This document shows positions 51,705 to 60,223 of a stretch of 64,000 nucleotides of DNA, in pieces. A program made the position numbers and the translations under genes. The stretch covers positions 1-64,000 of the forward strand of contig CALWVS010000005.1 in the NCBI GenBank assembly GCA_944385095.1, given 5' to 3'. A model generated the notes under the pieces. It searched no databases and was not told the origin of the DNA. It saw nothing but the letters and a program-made list of their open reading frames with translations. Within the stretch, counting starts at the first letter, position 1, and every line of letters begins with the position of its first letter. The DNA is from an uncultured Oscillospiraceae bacterium (GTDB lineage: Bacteria > Bacillota > Clostridia > Oscillospirales > Oscillospiraceae).

Positions 51705-52177
51705 AAAAGAAGCTGGTGGCGTTTATGATGCTGCTTTTTCTGTCTGGATGTGCAACGCAGGAGGTGGAAAGTGACTACCACCTTTATTTTTGCAGTTCCG
51801 CAGAACAGGCACACGGTTCTGCCATTGTGGCTGAAAACTATGCTGGGGCAGAAGTTCCAACGGTAGAGCAGTTGATGGATGCACTGTTACAGGGACCAGT
51901 AGAAGATACATTGCGGTCCCCATTTCCCAAAGGGCTGACCATGCGCAGCTGGAATCTGGATGAGGGGCTGTTGACCATCCAGTTTTCAGAACACTATGGA
52001 GGGCTGACCGATATTGATTTGACACTGGCTGATTATTGTGTGGTATTGACCATGACACAGTTACAGGAGGTAGAACTTGTGCAAATACAGTCGGTGGGAC
52101 AGGATGCACAGGTGCGCAGTCACCCTATGATGAGTGGGGATGAGGTGCTGGAGCAACTGTCAGTCCAGGTGGATTGA
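51701..52177 (+). CDS. GerM-domain lipoprotein
   Basis: 158 residues: lipoprotein signal with lipobox FLSGCATQ, then a GerMN domain (PTVEQLMDALLQGP, SPFPKGL, GLLTIQFSEHYGG, VVLTMTQLQEVELVQI). GerM domains occur in sporulation and germination proteins and in some lipoproteins linked to two-component systems. The overlap with the kinase gene suggests it may modulate that kinase. Confidence 0.87.
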   Translation: MKKKLVAFMMLLFLSGCATQEVESDYHLYFCSSAEQAHGSAIVAENYAGAEVPTVEQLMDALLQGPVEDTLRSPFPKGLTMRSWNLDEGLLTIQFSEHYGGLTDIDLTLADYCVVLTMTQLQEVELVQIQSVGQDAQVRSHPMMSGDEVLEQLSVQVD

Positions 52178-52179
52178 AC

Positions 52180-52208
52180 TTGACAAATGAAATCATGAGA
52201 GATAAGAT
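52180..52208 (+). promoter_or_regulatory. sigma-A promoter of the sulfhydrylase gene
   Basis: Perfect TTGACA (52180-52185) and TAAGAT (52203-52208) with 17-base spacing, 35 bases before the start. No room for a SAM riboswitch or T-box. Confidence 0.65.
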
Positions 52209-52243
52209 AAAAGGCAATGATGCAATAGAAAGAGGGATTTACC

Positions 52244-53527
52244 ATGAGCGAATATCAGATTTCTACGGACTGCCTCCACGCTGGCTACCGCCCAGCCAAT
52301 GGGGAGCCAAGAAATCCACCCATTGTACAGTCCACCACCTTCCGCTATGAGAGCAGTGAGGAGATGGGAAAGCTGTTTGATTTGGAGGCAAGCGGCTATT
52401 TCTATACCCGTCTCCAAAATCCCACCAATGATACAGTAGCAGCAAAAATCTGTGCATTAGAGGGTGGAAGTGCAGCAATGCTTCTGTCCTCTGGGCAGGC
52501 AGCCAATTTCTATGCCATTTTCAATCTTGCAAGCTGTGGCGACCATGTGGTTTCTTCTACTTCCATCTATGGTGGTACCTATAACCTGTTTGCAGTGACC
52601 ATGAAGCGAATGGGGATTGAATTCACCTTTGTTGACCCTGAGTGCAGTGAGGAGGAGCTGAATGCAGCGTTCCGCCCCAATACCAAGGCGGTATTTGGGG
52701 AGACCATTGCAAATCCAGCATTGACGGTACTGGATATTGAAAAATTTGCAAAGGCAGCCCATGCCCATGGCGTTCCTCTGATTATGGATAATACCTTTGC
52801 TACCCCTGTGAATTGCCGTCCGTTTGAGTGGGGTTGTGACATTGTGACCCACTCCACCACAAAATACATGGACGGTCATGCCCTGACCGTGGGTGGTGCC
52901 ATTGTTGACAGCGGAAAGTTTGACTGGACAGCCCATGCAGACAAATTCCCTGGTTTGACTACTCCAGATGAAAGCTACCACGGCGTTACTTATACAGAGC
53001 GGTTTGGTCTGGAAGGTGCCTTTATCACCAAAGCAACAGTTCAGCTTATGCGTGATTTGGGTTCCATCCCATCCCCACACAACTGTTTTCTGTTAAATGT
53101 GGGACTGGAGACACTGCCCCTGCGGATGAAGAAGCACTGCGAAAATGCACAGGCAGTGGCAGAGTATTTGCAGGGTCATGAGAAAATTGCATGGGTTCAG
53201 TATGCAGGTCTGCCCAACGATACCTACCATGAGAGAGCCAAAAAGTACATGCCAAATGGAACCTGTGGTGTGGTCATTTTTGGTGTAAAGGGTGGGCGTG
53301 CAGCCGCTGAAAAGTTTATGGCAGGGCTGAAACTGGCTTCCATTGCCACCCATGTGGCAGATGCAAAAACCTGCGTCCTGCATCCTGCTTCCTCTACCCA
53401 CCGTCAAATGTCTGATGCTGAACTGGCAGCGGCAGGCGTTTCCCCTGATTTGGTGCGCTTCTCTGTTGGCATTGAGGATATTGCTGATATTCTGACAGAT
53501 TTAAAGCAGGCTTTAGAGCGTGTATAA
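52244..53527 (+). CDS. O-acetylhomoserine sulfhydrylase/aminocarboxypropyltransferase
   Basis: PLP enzyme that makes homocysteine from O-acetylhomoserine and sulfide (MetY type). 427 residues; the N-terminus TDCLHAGYRP and IVQSTTFRYESSEEMGKLF are typical, and the PLP lysine is in STTKYMDGHALTVGG. The C-terminal ASSTHRQMSDAELAAAGVSPDLVRFSVGIE is a family hallmark. It has its own promoter. Homocysteine synthesis is the usual role; other Cys/Met metabolism enzymes share the fold. Confidence 0.93.
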   Translation: MSEYQISTDCLHAGYRPANGEPRNPPIVQSTTFRYESSEEMGKLFDLEASGYFYTRLQNPTNDTVAAKICALEGGSAAMLLSSGQAANFYAIFNLASCGDHVVSSTSIYGGTYNLFAVTMKRMGIEFTFVDPECSEEELNAAFRPNTKAVFGETIANPALTVLDIEKFAKAAHAHGVPLIMDNTFATPVNCRPFEWGCDIVTHSTTKYMDGHALTVGGAIVDSGKFDWTAHADKFPGLTTPDESYHGVTYTERFGLEGAFITKATVQLMRDLGSIPSPHNCFLLNVGLETLPLRMKKHCENAQAVAEYLQGHEKIAWVQYAGLPNDTYHERAKKYMPNGTCGVVIFGVKGGRAAAEKFMAGLKLASIATHVADAKTCVLHPASSTHRQMSDAELAAAGVSPDLVRFSVGIEDIADILTDLKQALERV

Positions 53528-53534
53528 AAGTGGT

Positions 53535-53569
53535 TTGGGTTGGATGGATGACTTGTCTGTCCAACCCAA
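53535..53569 (+). terminator. hairpin after the sulfhydrylase gene
   Basis: TTGGGTTGGA and TCCAACCCAA form a 10-bp stem; no T-run follows, so termination is uncertain. Confidence 0.4.
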
Positions 53570-53596
53570 CTGTATCAGAAGAAAGGAATAGAAAGT

Positions 53597-53956
53597 ATGG
53601 AAGCGGTGTTGCTTTACCAGTGCAAGGGTGCTGAATTTCAAAAGCTGAGACAGATTTTTATGATGTTGCGTGTGCGTATGATACCAGTAGAACCAGAACA
53701 GTATGGGCTGTCACTGGAACAGGTTTTACAGGGGGAGCGTACACATGCACCTGTGGAGGAACCATTGGAAGAACCCATGCTGGTGTTTTGTGGGGTAGGG
53801 GACCAGAAGCTGGACCAGATTTTAATGACCATACGCCGTGCAAAACTGCCACCCATTGGGTTGAAGGCTATGCTGACCCCTCATAATGTACAGTGGACCA
53901 GTCAACAGCTGTGGACGGAGCTGAGACAGGAGCGGGAGCGTTTGAAAAACGGATAA
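53597..53956 (+). CDS. DUF3783 domain protein
   Basis: 119 residues of a small clostridial family with no assigned function. Features are the N-terminal beta strand VLLYQCKG, the conserved MLVFCGVGDQKLDQILMTIRRAKLPP segment near residues 60-86 and the C-terminal TPHNVQWTSQQLWTELRQERE. It is followed by the tRNA-Leu promoter. Confidence 0.8.
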   Translation: MEAVLLYQCKGAEFQKLRQIFMMLRVRMIPVEPEQYGLSLEQVLQGERTHAPVEEPLEEPMLVFCGVGDQKLDQILMTIRRAKLPPIGLKAMLTPHNVQWTSQQLWTELRQERERLKNG

Positions 53957-53971
53957 TTTTCCAAAAAACAG

Positions 53972-54000
53972 TTGACAAAATGCCAGATATAGCTTATAAT
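53972..54000 (+). promoter_or_regulatory. consensus promoter of tRNA-Leu
   Basis: Perfect TTGACA (53972-53977) and perfect TATAAT (53995-54000) with 17-base spacing, 28 bases before the mature tRNA. Confidence 0.85.
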
Positions 54001-54027
54001 AGCTAAGCAGTCTTGAGATTGCTCTTT

Positions 54028-54114
54028 GCGGCTGTGCTGGAATTGGTAGACTGGCAAGCTTGAGGTGCTTGTGTCCGGACGGGCGTACGGGTTCGACTCC
54101 CGTCAGCCGCACCA
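54028..54114 (+). tRNA. tRNA-Leu (anticodon GAG)
   Basis: 87 bases. Acceptor stem GCGGCTG/CAGCCGC, discriminator A and encoded CCA. The anticodon stem CAAGC/GCTTG encloses the loop TTGAGGT, giving anticodon GAG (reads CUC/CUU). A long variable arm, as in tRNA-Leu, and T-loop GGTTCGACTCC are visible. Confidence 0.95.
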
Positions 54115-54115
54115 G

Positions 54116-54146
54116 AAAACGACTACATTTTTGATGTGGTCGTTTT
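54116..54146 (+). terminator. terminator of the tRNA-Leu gene
   Basis: AAAACGACTACAT pairs with ATGTGGTCGTTTT (two G-U) around a 5-base loop, with a T-run following. Confidence 0.8.
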
Positions 54147-54166
54147 TTGTTTTTGTCAAAAAACAG

Positions 54167-54212
54167 AAACCCAGAGAGAAATACACCGTAGAGGTATTCT
54201 CTCTGGGTTTTT
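54167..54212. terminator. second hairpin, probable terminator of the GntR-type gene
   Basis: AAACCCAGAGAGAAATAC pairs with GTATTCTCTCTGGGTTT apart from one bulged A. Flanking A- and T-runs allow use from both strands; it lies 14 bases after the regulator's stop. Confidence 0.75.
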
Positions 54213-54225
54213 GACATCTTTTGTG

Positions 54226-54906
54226 TCAATCCACAAAGTAATCTGGATGTAGAGCCATAAGTTCTTCTTTTTCCATGCGGTGTCTGGTCAGATGGCGTGT
54301 CAACAACATTTCAGCCAGTTCTGCATCCTGACGACGGATGGCATATAAAATGTCCTCATGGTCCTGAATGGTGTGCCGACTGGCACCAGAGGTTGTAGAG
54401 AGGGTACGCAGTCGGTCAAATTGGAGCATCTCCCGTTTGATGACATGATAGGTACGGAGTTTATTCACAGATTCAAAAATGAGGCGGTGAAACTCATCGT
54501 CAATTTGCAGGGAGAGTTCAATATTTTCTTTGGAATGGCAACTGCGTTGTCGATTCAAATTGTCTTCAAATGCATCTAAGTAGTTTTGGGAAATGCCCTG
54601 TTGACACACCAGTTTTAAAACAGCCGTTTCCATAACAAGGCGGATGAAGCGGGATTCCTCAATCTGTTCATAGCTGATTTTTGAGACATAGCTCCCACGT
54701 TGTGGCAAAATTTCCACCAGCTCCAGACGGGATAGCTCAATCAATGCCTCTCGTATAGGGGTACGGGACAGAGAGAGAGCAATGGACAATTCATTTTCAC
54801 TGATGGAACTGCCAGGAACCAGTTCCAGATTCACAATGTTGTAGAGCAGCACACGCACAGCGTATGCCCGAGCGTTTTCATGGCTGAGACGGGGCAGAAT
54901 TTTCAT
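54226..54906 (-). CDS. GntR-family regulator, FCD type
   Basis: 226 residues: N-terminal winged helix (SISENELSIALSLSRTPIREALIELSRLELVEILPQRG near residues 34-71) and C-terminal all-helical FCD ligand domain with metal/ligand histidines (DDEFHRLIFE, HEDILYAIRRQD, TRHLTRH). Such regulators usually sense sugar acids or related carboxylates. It probably controls the adjacent dehydrogenase and the TRAP transporter. Confidence 0.92.
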   Translation of the reverse strand: MKILPRLSHENARAYAVRVLLYNIVNLELVPGSSISENELSIALSLSRTPIREALIELSRLELVEILPQRGSYVSKISYEQIEESRFIRLVMETAVLKLVCQQGISQNYLDAFEDNLNRQRSCHSKENIELSLQIDDEFHRLIFESVNKLRTYHVIKREMLQFDRLRTLSTTSGASRHTIQDHEDILYAIRRQDAELAEMLLTRHLTRHRMEKEELMALHPDYFVD

Positions 54907-55067
54907 GGGTGGTATCCTTCCTCATGTATATAAATGGTTTGGGTGAGTGGCAACCGTACATCTGGGGCAGTTGCTCTGATGCCAGCTCCAATATCCAATA
55001 AAATACAGGCATGAGATAAGAATACCACCAATTCCAACTGAATGCCAGTCTTTTTTTATGTTAGCAA

Positions 55068-56090
55068 TCAAAAATCAAAGGTCAGCACAATTTTACGGAT
55101 AGATGGGTCTTTGGAATCAATGAAATCAAAGGCCTCCTGTGCTTTGGTGAGAGGATAAGTATGAGAGATGGAACCAGACAGGTCCAGTTTACCAGCCTTG
55201 ATGAGTTCAATGGCCTTGCCAAACATTTTATTTTGCAGACGGGAACCACGTACTTCCAGTTCTTTGGAGGTAATGAGGAACTGATTGACCTCAGTGGGAG
55301 CAGTGGAAAAGCCCATTGTGACCACACGACCAGCGTTGCCAGTGGCTTTCAACAGATTGAGCAGGGAATCTTTTACACAGGCGGCATCAATGGACACAGT
55401 GGCACCACGCCCATGGGTGTATTCCAGCACCTTTTCCAGAAAACTCTCCTTAGCAGTGTTGATGGTATACTTGGCACCGGCAGCCTTAGCTTCCTCTAAC
55501 TTGTCATCCATAATATCTGCCACAATGATATGGTCGCACATCTGGCGGGCAATGCGCAGAATGGAGGAACCCAATGCACCAGCTCCATAGAGCAGTAACA
55601 TATCATCCTGTTCCAGTCCAGCACGGCTACAGCTTTGAATTGCAATGGTGGTTGGCTCAATCATCACAGCATCCTGATCAGAAATGGAATCGGGCAGGAT
55701 ATAGCAGTCACTTTCTGAAACTGCAATGAACTCACGGAATCCACCATCAATATGGACACCACGGGCGGCCAGATGGTCACATACATTACCACGATTTTTA
55801 CGGCAGGGATAACAGGTGCCACAACTGGTGACTTGATTCACAATCACACGGTCGCCCACTTTTACATGGGTGACATCACTGCCAATTTCAGCGACCACGC
55901 CCACCATCTCGTGACCGATGATACGGGGATAGGTGGCAGCTGCATTGGTGCCATGATAAATTCCTACATCAGAGCCGCAGATGCCAGCAGCAGTCATTTT
56001 TACCAACACATTGTTTTTTTCATCCAGTACAGGTTTCTCTACTTCAATAATCTCCAGTTGCTCTGGTTTTACAATTTGTACAGCTTTCAT
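55068..56090 (-). CDS. zinc-dependent alcohol/polyol dehydrogenase (MDR family)
   Basis: 340 residues of the medium-chain dehydrogenase family: catalytic zinc ligands in AGICGSDVGIYHG and IIGHEMVG, structural zinc cysteines in CGTCYPCRKNRGNVC, and an NAD(P) Rossmann motif LYGAGALGSS. It resembles sorbitol/galactonate-type dehydrogenases; the substrate is inferred only to be an alcohol or sugar acid because of the neighbouring FCD regulator and TRAP transporter. It is co-directional with the regulator, which lies 161 bases downstream. Confidence 0.9.
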   Translation of the reverse strand: MKAVQIVKPEQLEIIEVEKPVLDEKNNVLVKMTAAGICGSDVGIYHGTNAAATYPRIIGHEMVGVVAEIGSDVTHVKVGDRVIVNQVTSCGTCYPCRKNRGNVCDHLAARGVHIDGGFREFIAVSESDCYILPDSISDQDAVMIEPTTIAIQSCSRAGLEQDDMLLLYGAGALGSSILRIARQMCDHIIVADIMDDKLEEAKAAGAKYTINTAKESFLEKVLEYTHGRGATVSIDAACVKDSLLNLLKATGNAGRVVTMGFSTAPTEVNQFLITSKELEVRGSRLQNKMFGKAIELIKAGKLDLSGSISHTYPLTKAQEAFDFIDSKDPSIRKIVLTFDF

Positions 56091-56422
56091 TTGAATAACT
56101 CCCTTTCATTGAGATTGGATTTTATGGAGTTATAAACCCAAATCATCCAACATCTAATATACAAGTTTGGACATATTTTGAAGGCAAATTGATTCGTTTG
56201 CAGAACTAATATACAAGTATGGTAGTACTATCTCTCCTTAAAGTCAATATGAAAAGATAAAACAAAGAAAAATTAGGAATAATATACAAAATATTCAAAG
56301 AAAAGTCGTGCGATATTCCGTGTTGCAAAATTTTACCGAATATACTACCATACAAGTAGAAGGCAAGCGGTAGTCCTTGTATTGGTTTGCAGGGAGAATG
56401 AAAAGGTAGGAGGAAATCAATT
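56091..56422. other. intergenic region between dehydrogenase and TRAP operon
   Basis: No gene seen. It holds repeated sequence elements described separately, and must contain divergent promoters. A TATACT at 56341 overlaps one element and may be the TRAP operon -10, but I found no matching -35. Confidence 0.6.
56154..56358. promoter_or_regulatory. repeated putative operators for the FCD-type regulator
   Basis: CTAATATACAAGT occurs at 56154-56166 and again at 56206-56218, 52 bases (about five helical turns) apart. GTATGGTAGTA at 56217-56227 recurs inverted at 56343-56353, followed by ACAAGTA in both. The clustering between two transport/catabolic units suggests regulator binding and looping; not demonstrated. 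Confidence 0.45.
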
Positions 56423-57442
56423 ATGAAGTATGGCAACCTGGCGAAATGCGGGCTCAGTTTGAGTGTTGCAACGCTGATTGCACTGGGTACCTTATCAGGC
56501 TGCTCCAGCGACACTGGCTCTGGTGGTAAATTGGTGAAGTTGTCCGTTTGTGTGTCTGATATGACACCCGCAGCGGCGGCGTTGAGAGAAGTGTTTGAAC
56601 CCATGGTAGAGGAACAAACAGAGGGACGTTTCAATGTGCAGATTTATACCTCTGGTGTGCTGGGTGCAGAGAAGGTGACCTATGACTATACCCGTAGCGG
56701 CATTATTGAATTGTGTATGGTTGGTACCCCCATGTGGTCAGAGACCCCAAAAATGACCATCCCAGATTTTCCCTTTGTATTCCGAGATGTGGAACATGCT
56801 CGCACCTGTTATCAGGGCGAACTGGGAGACTATATTGCAGAAGATATTGAGTCCAGCCAGCCAGTGGAATTGATTGGTTGGTATCCCAACGGCTCCCGTG
56901 TGTTTACATCCAATAAAGAACTGACAGGGTTGGATGATTTTAAGGGGCAAAAATTGAGAATGCCAAACAACCCCATCCATGTAAAACTGGCAGAAAGTCT
57001 GGGAGCAAATGTAGTGATCATGGATATGGGTGAGGTGTTCACAGCTCTGGAACAGGGTGTGGCAGATGGACAAGACAACCCCTTAGCAACGGTACGCAAT
57101 GAGGGCTGGTATGAGGTGCAGGATTATGCCTATCTGACCAATCACATTGTGGCATCCCTGGAGCTGTTTGCCAGTGAGGAGTTTTGGGATTCTCTCAGTG
57201 AGGAGGATCAGAAGATTTTTGAGGAAGCAGCAAGAGCCGCCTCTGACTATGCGTGGGATACTTATATTGAACAGTTGGAAGAAGACAAGCAGTTCATGAT
57301 TGACAACGGAATAGCAGTGACAGAAATGACAGAAGAAGACCGTCAAACCATGCTGGAGATGATTCAGCCTGTGTATGATTATCTGGATTCTGAATATGAG
57401 TGGGCACCGGAAGTCCGTGACATGATTGCAGCCATTGAGTGA
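56423..57442 (+). CDS. TRAP transporter substrate-binding protein (DctP)
   Basis: Extracytoplasmic solute receptor of a sodium-driven tripartite transporter. 339 residues with a lipoprotein-type signal (LSGCSSD), the DctP signatures GVLGAEKVTYDYTRSGIIELCM, KGQKLRMPNNPIHVKLAESLGA and ALEQGVADGQDNPLATV. The arginine in KLRMP is the usual carboxylate ligand. It is first of the DctP-Q-M operon. Confidence 0.94.
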   Translation: MKYGNLAKCGLSLSVATLIALGTLSGCSSDTGSGGKLVKLSVCVSDMTPAAAALREVFEPMVEEQTEGRFNVQIYTSGVLGAEKVTYDYTRSGIIELCMVGTPMWSETPKMTIPDFPFVFRDVEHARTCYQGELGDYIAEDIESSQPVELIGWYPNGSRVFTSNKELTGLDDFKGQKLRMPNNPIHVKLAESLGANVVIMDMGEVFTALEQGVADGQDNPLATVRNEGWYEVQDYAYLTNHIVASLELFASEEFWDSLSEEDQKIFEEAARAASDYAWDTYIEQLEEDKQFMIDNGIAVTEMTEEDRQTMLEMIQPVYDYLDSEYEWAPEVRDMIAAIE

Positions 57443-57453
57443 GGTGACAGACA

Positions 57454-58041
57454 ATGAAAAATGGAACAATGGATAAATTGTTTAAAGGGATTGACTACTT
57501 AACAGGTATTCTGACCGGTTTAATGGTATTGTTTGTGTTCCTGAATGTGGTGCTGCGTACCTGTTTTAATTCCGGTCTTACTTGGTCTGAGGAGTTGTCA
57601 CGCTATCTGTTTGTATTTGTAACTTATGTGGGAGCAATCAGTGCCATGCGAGTGAATGGGCATTTGGGAGTGGATACCCTGATTTCCAGAGTGCCCCCTC
57701 AGCTTCAGATGTTGATGTATGTGGTGTCTCAACTGCTGATTGCAGCTTTGATGTGTATTTTGGTGCATGGTTCTGGTAAAATGGTGTTGCAAAATACAGA
57801 ATCCCGCACTGCAGCGTTGGGTATCTCCTATGCTCTGCTCTATTCTGTTGGAATCCTGACTGGAGCATCTATTGCTGCTATGGCAATTGCTAATATTGTT
57901 TATGCAGTGACACACCCCTCTGAAATTGGAAAAATTGTCACAATGGTGACAGATGAGGATGAAATTATGGAGGAGGCTGGCAGTGAATCTCTCTCTGATG
58001 AGGAGTATGCCAAGCGGCTGAATGAAGAGGGAGGAAAGTAA
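57454..58041 (+). CDS. TRAP transporter small membrane subunit (DctQ)
   Basis: 195 residues with four hydrophobic segments; LTWSEELSRYLFVFVTYVGAISAMRVNGHLGVDTLI is the family core. A charged C-terminal tail of about 45 residues (EDEIMEEAGSESLSDEEYAK) extends beyond the usual end. dctM follows 3 bases later. Confidence 0.92.
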   Translation: MKNGTMDKLFKGIDYLTGILTGLMVLFVFLNVVLRTCFNSGLTWSEELSRYLFVFVTYVGAISAMRVNGHLGVDTLISRVPPQLQMLMYVVSQLLIAALMCILVHGSGKMVLQNTESRTAALGISYALLYSVGILTGASIAAMAIANIVYAVTHPSEIGKIVTMVTDEDEIMEEAGSESLSDEEYAKRLNEEGGK

Positions 58042-58044
58042 CCC

Positions 58045-59328
58045 ATGACATTGATTGTATTTCTGGCTGCCCTGATTGGTGGCATGCTCATTGGATTACC
58101 AGTGTGTTTTTCGCTGATGTTCAGCGGTGTATGTATGATGTTGTTCCTTGATGGGTTCAACTCACAGATTTTGGCGCAAAACCTGTTTTCCGGCGCAGAT
58201 TCCTTTTCTATGATGGCAGTACCATTCTTTATCATGGCAGGCGAATTTATGAACCGTGGTGGCATTACCAAGCGCATTGTCAATACAGCCAATGCACTGG
58301 TGGGCTGGGTCCGTGGTGGTTTGGGCTATGTGTCCATTCTGGCCATTCTGGTGTTTGCCAGCATGGTAGGTTCCGCTGTGGCATCTACTGCCTTTTTGGG
58401 TGCCATTCTCATTCCCATGATGGTGCGTGCTGGTTATAAGCGTGATACTTGTACCGGTTTGATTGCAGCCGGAAACATTCTGTCTCCCATTATGCCCCCT
58501 TCTGTACCCATGATTATTTTTGGCGTACAGGCTGGTGTGTCTGTTACTGAGTTGTTCATGGGTGGTATTGCGCCTGCATTTTATCTATCTGCCGCTCTGT
58601 GTATTCTGTGGTTTTTCATTGCCAGACGGGACAAGCTGCCAACTGCACCCCGTCAGAGTGCAAAGCAGGTTGGGAAAGCCATTGTAGATGGTCTGTGGGC
58701 TTTGGCTCTGCCTCTCTTTATCCTGTATGGACTGCGCAGTGGTAAGTTTACCCCCACAGAAGCCGGCGTAATTGCTGCTGTGTATGCACTGTTTGTGGGT
58801 ATGGTGATTTATCGTGAGTTGAAAGTTACCATGATTATGGATTGTCTGGTATCCGCTGCCAAGTCCTCTTCAATTATTATGTTCCTGGCTGCTGCCGCTA
58901 TGGTGTCCTCTTGGATGATGACTGTGGCAAATGTGCCTGCCATTGTGACTACCATTCTGGCTCCCTTCATTGCACATCCTACCCTGTTGATGCTGGTCAC
59001 AGCTGGTATTGTGCTGCTGGTGGGAACTTCTATGGACGTAACCCCTTCTATTATGATTCTTACTCCTGTGTTACTGCCAGCCGTAAAAGCTGCTGGCATT
59101 GATACCGGCTACTTTGGTGTGGTGTTCATCCTCATGTGTGTGCTGGGACTGCTGACACCTCCTGTGGGTACTGTGCTCAATGTGGCATGTGGTGCTGGTA
59201 AAATCAACATGGAACGCATTGTCAAAGCCATTTGGCCATTCCTGCTGGCTGAAGTGATTATCCTGTTACTGATGGTATGTTTCCCCAGTTTGATTATTGT
59301 ACCCATGAACTTCTTTACGGGTGGATAA
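58045..59328 (+). CDS. TRAP transporter large membrane subunit (DctM)
   Basis: 427 residues, about twelve transmembrane segments. Family segments are GLPVCFSLMFSGV, SFSMMAVPFFIMAGEFMNRGGI, VGSAVASTAFLGAILIPMM, SPIMPPSVPMIIFG and LTPPVGTVLNVACG. It forms the Na+-coupled translocation pathway. The operon has no second catabolic gene. Confidence 0.95.
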   Translation: MTLIVFLAALIGGMLIGLPVCFSLMFSGVCMMLFLDGFNSQILAQNLFSGADSFSMMAVPFFIMAGEFMNRGGITKRIVNTANALVGWVRGGLGYVSILAILVFASMVGSAVASTAFLGAILIPMMVRAGYKRDTCTGLIAAGNILSPIMPPSVPMIIFGVQAGVSVTELFMGGIAPAFYLSAALCILWFFIARRDKLPTAPRQSAKQVGKAIVDGLWALALPLFILYGLRSGKFTPTEAGVIAAVYALFVGMVIYRELKVTMIMDCLVSAAKSSSIIMFLAAAAMVSSWMMTVANVPAIVTTILAPFIAHPTLLMLVTAGIVLLVGTSMDVTPSIMILTPVLLPAVKAAGIDTGYFGVVFILMCVLGLLTPPVGTVLNVACGAGKINMERIVKAIWPFLLAEVIILLLMVCFPSLIIVPMNFFTGG

Positions 59329-59368
59329 TCTGAAAATAGGACATAGGAAACAAGCAAACGATACAAAG

Positions 59369-59398
59369 CAAAGGGGACCCTCAACTGGGTTTCCTTTG
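59369..59398 (+). terminator. hairpin downstream of dctM
   Basis: CAAAGGGGACCC and GGGTTTCCTTTG pair with two G-U pairs. It is 40 bases after the stop and precedes a stronger terminator. Confidence 0.45.
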
Positions 59399-59436
59399 AC
59401 TTGTTTTATGAGAGGAAGAAAGCAAATGATAGCTAT

Positions 59437-59486
59437 AAAAAGACTGGTACCGTTTGGGTTGTCCCAAACGGTACCAGTCTTTTTTG
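59437..59486. terminator. very stable bidirectional terminator
   Basis: A perfect 22-bp stem (59437-59458 with 59463-59484) around TTGT, with A-rich 5' and T-rich 3' arms. It separates the TRAP operon from the converging ATPase operon. Confidence 0.9.
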
Positions 59487-59522
59487 TTTCTTCTCAATCA
59501 TCCAGAATCAGAAAAAGCCCTA

Positions 59523-60209
59523 TTACTCGGACTCCATTGTGGCTCTTAGGGTTTCCTCCCGTCGCTCCTCAATGGCTTCCTTCAGAAGCATATCCTTCAC
59601 CTTCATCAGTCGAATGGTGTTGGCACGCTCGTTTTCGTCCAGCTTCATGGTGATATACTTGATGTTTTCCTGCATCTGAGGAATTTTTACATACTCCAAC
59701 GCATTGACACGGCGGCGTGTTTTTTCGATTTCCTCAGCCAGCAGTTGACTGGTCTTTTCAATTTCTGCCAGTTTCAGCATATCCTGAAAGACACGGGACA
59801 GGGCATCCACAGCGTCATCCAGTTCACCACTGGTTTGTGCAAAACCATAGGGGTAAACTTCGCCGGGGTCCTGACTTTTAGTGTGGAAACGATACTGAGG
59901 CACATCCACAGACATCACGTTTTGGAATGTCATGTCCAGCTCTACCGACTGTTTGGGGTAGAGCAGGGACTGTTCCAATATTTCCGGGGACATAAGGGCA
60001 GAAGCCACCGTGAAGGAACTGTGAGCACGCATCAATTCCTCCTCTACACGTTTTCTCAATGCCCGATTTTCACGCACCACATCCATAAACTGCTTCATCA
60101 ACTCGTCACGCTTGTCTTTCAACAGCTTGTGACCACGTTGGGCAGTTTTTAAGCGACCCTTGAGGCGGGTCAGTTCCATTCTGGTGGGGTTAATTGTTGA
60201 GGAAGGCAT
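59523..60209 (-). CDS. atpD: V/A-type ATP synthase subunit D
   Basis: Central-stalk coiled-coil subunit. 228 residues; the N-terminal helix has PTRMELTRLKGRLKTAQRGHKLLKDKRDELMKQF, diagnostic for the family, and the C-terminal helix contains TRRRVNALEYVKIPQM. It follows the B subunit by 14 bases and is the last gene of the run in this window. Confidence 0.94.
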   Translation of the reverse strand: MPSSTINPTRMELTRLKGRLKTAQRGHKLLKDKRDELMKQFMDVVRENRALRKRVEEELMRAHSSFTVASALMSPEILEQSLLYPKQSVELDMTFQNVMSVDVPQYRFHTKSQDPGEVYPYGFAQTSGELDDAVDALSRVFQDMLKLAEIEKTSQLLAEEIEKTRRRVNALEYVKIPQMQENIKYITMKLDENERANTIRLMKVKDMLLKEAIEERREETLRATMESE

Positions 60210-60223
60210 CTAAAACTCCCTCC

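Noticed and set aside
52178..52243. SAM riboswitch or T-box upstream of the sulfhydrylase gene
   Set aside because: Only about 35 bases lie between the predicted -10 and the start codon; too short for either.
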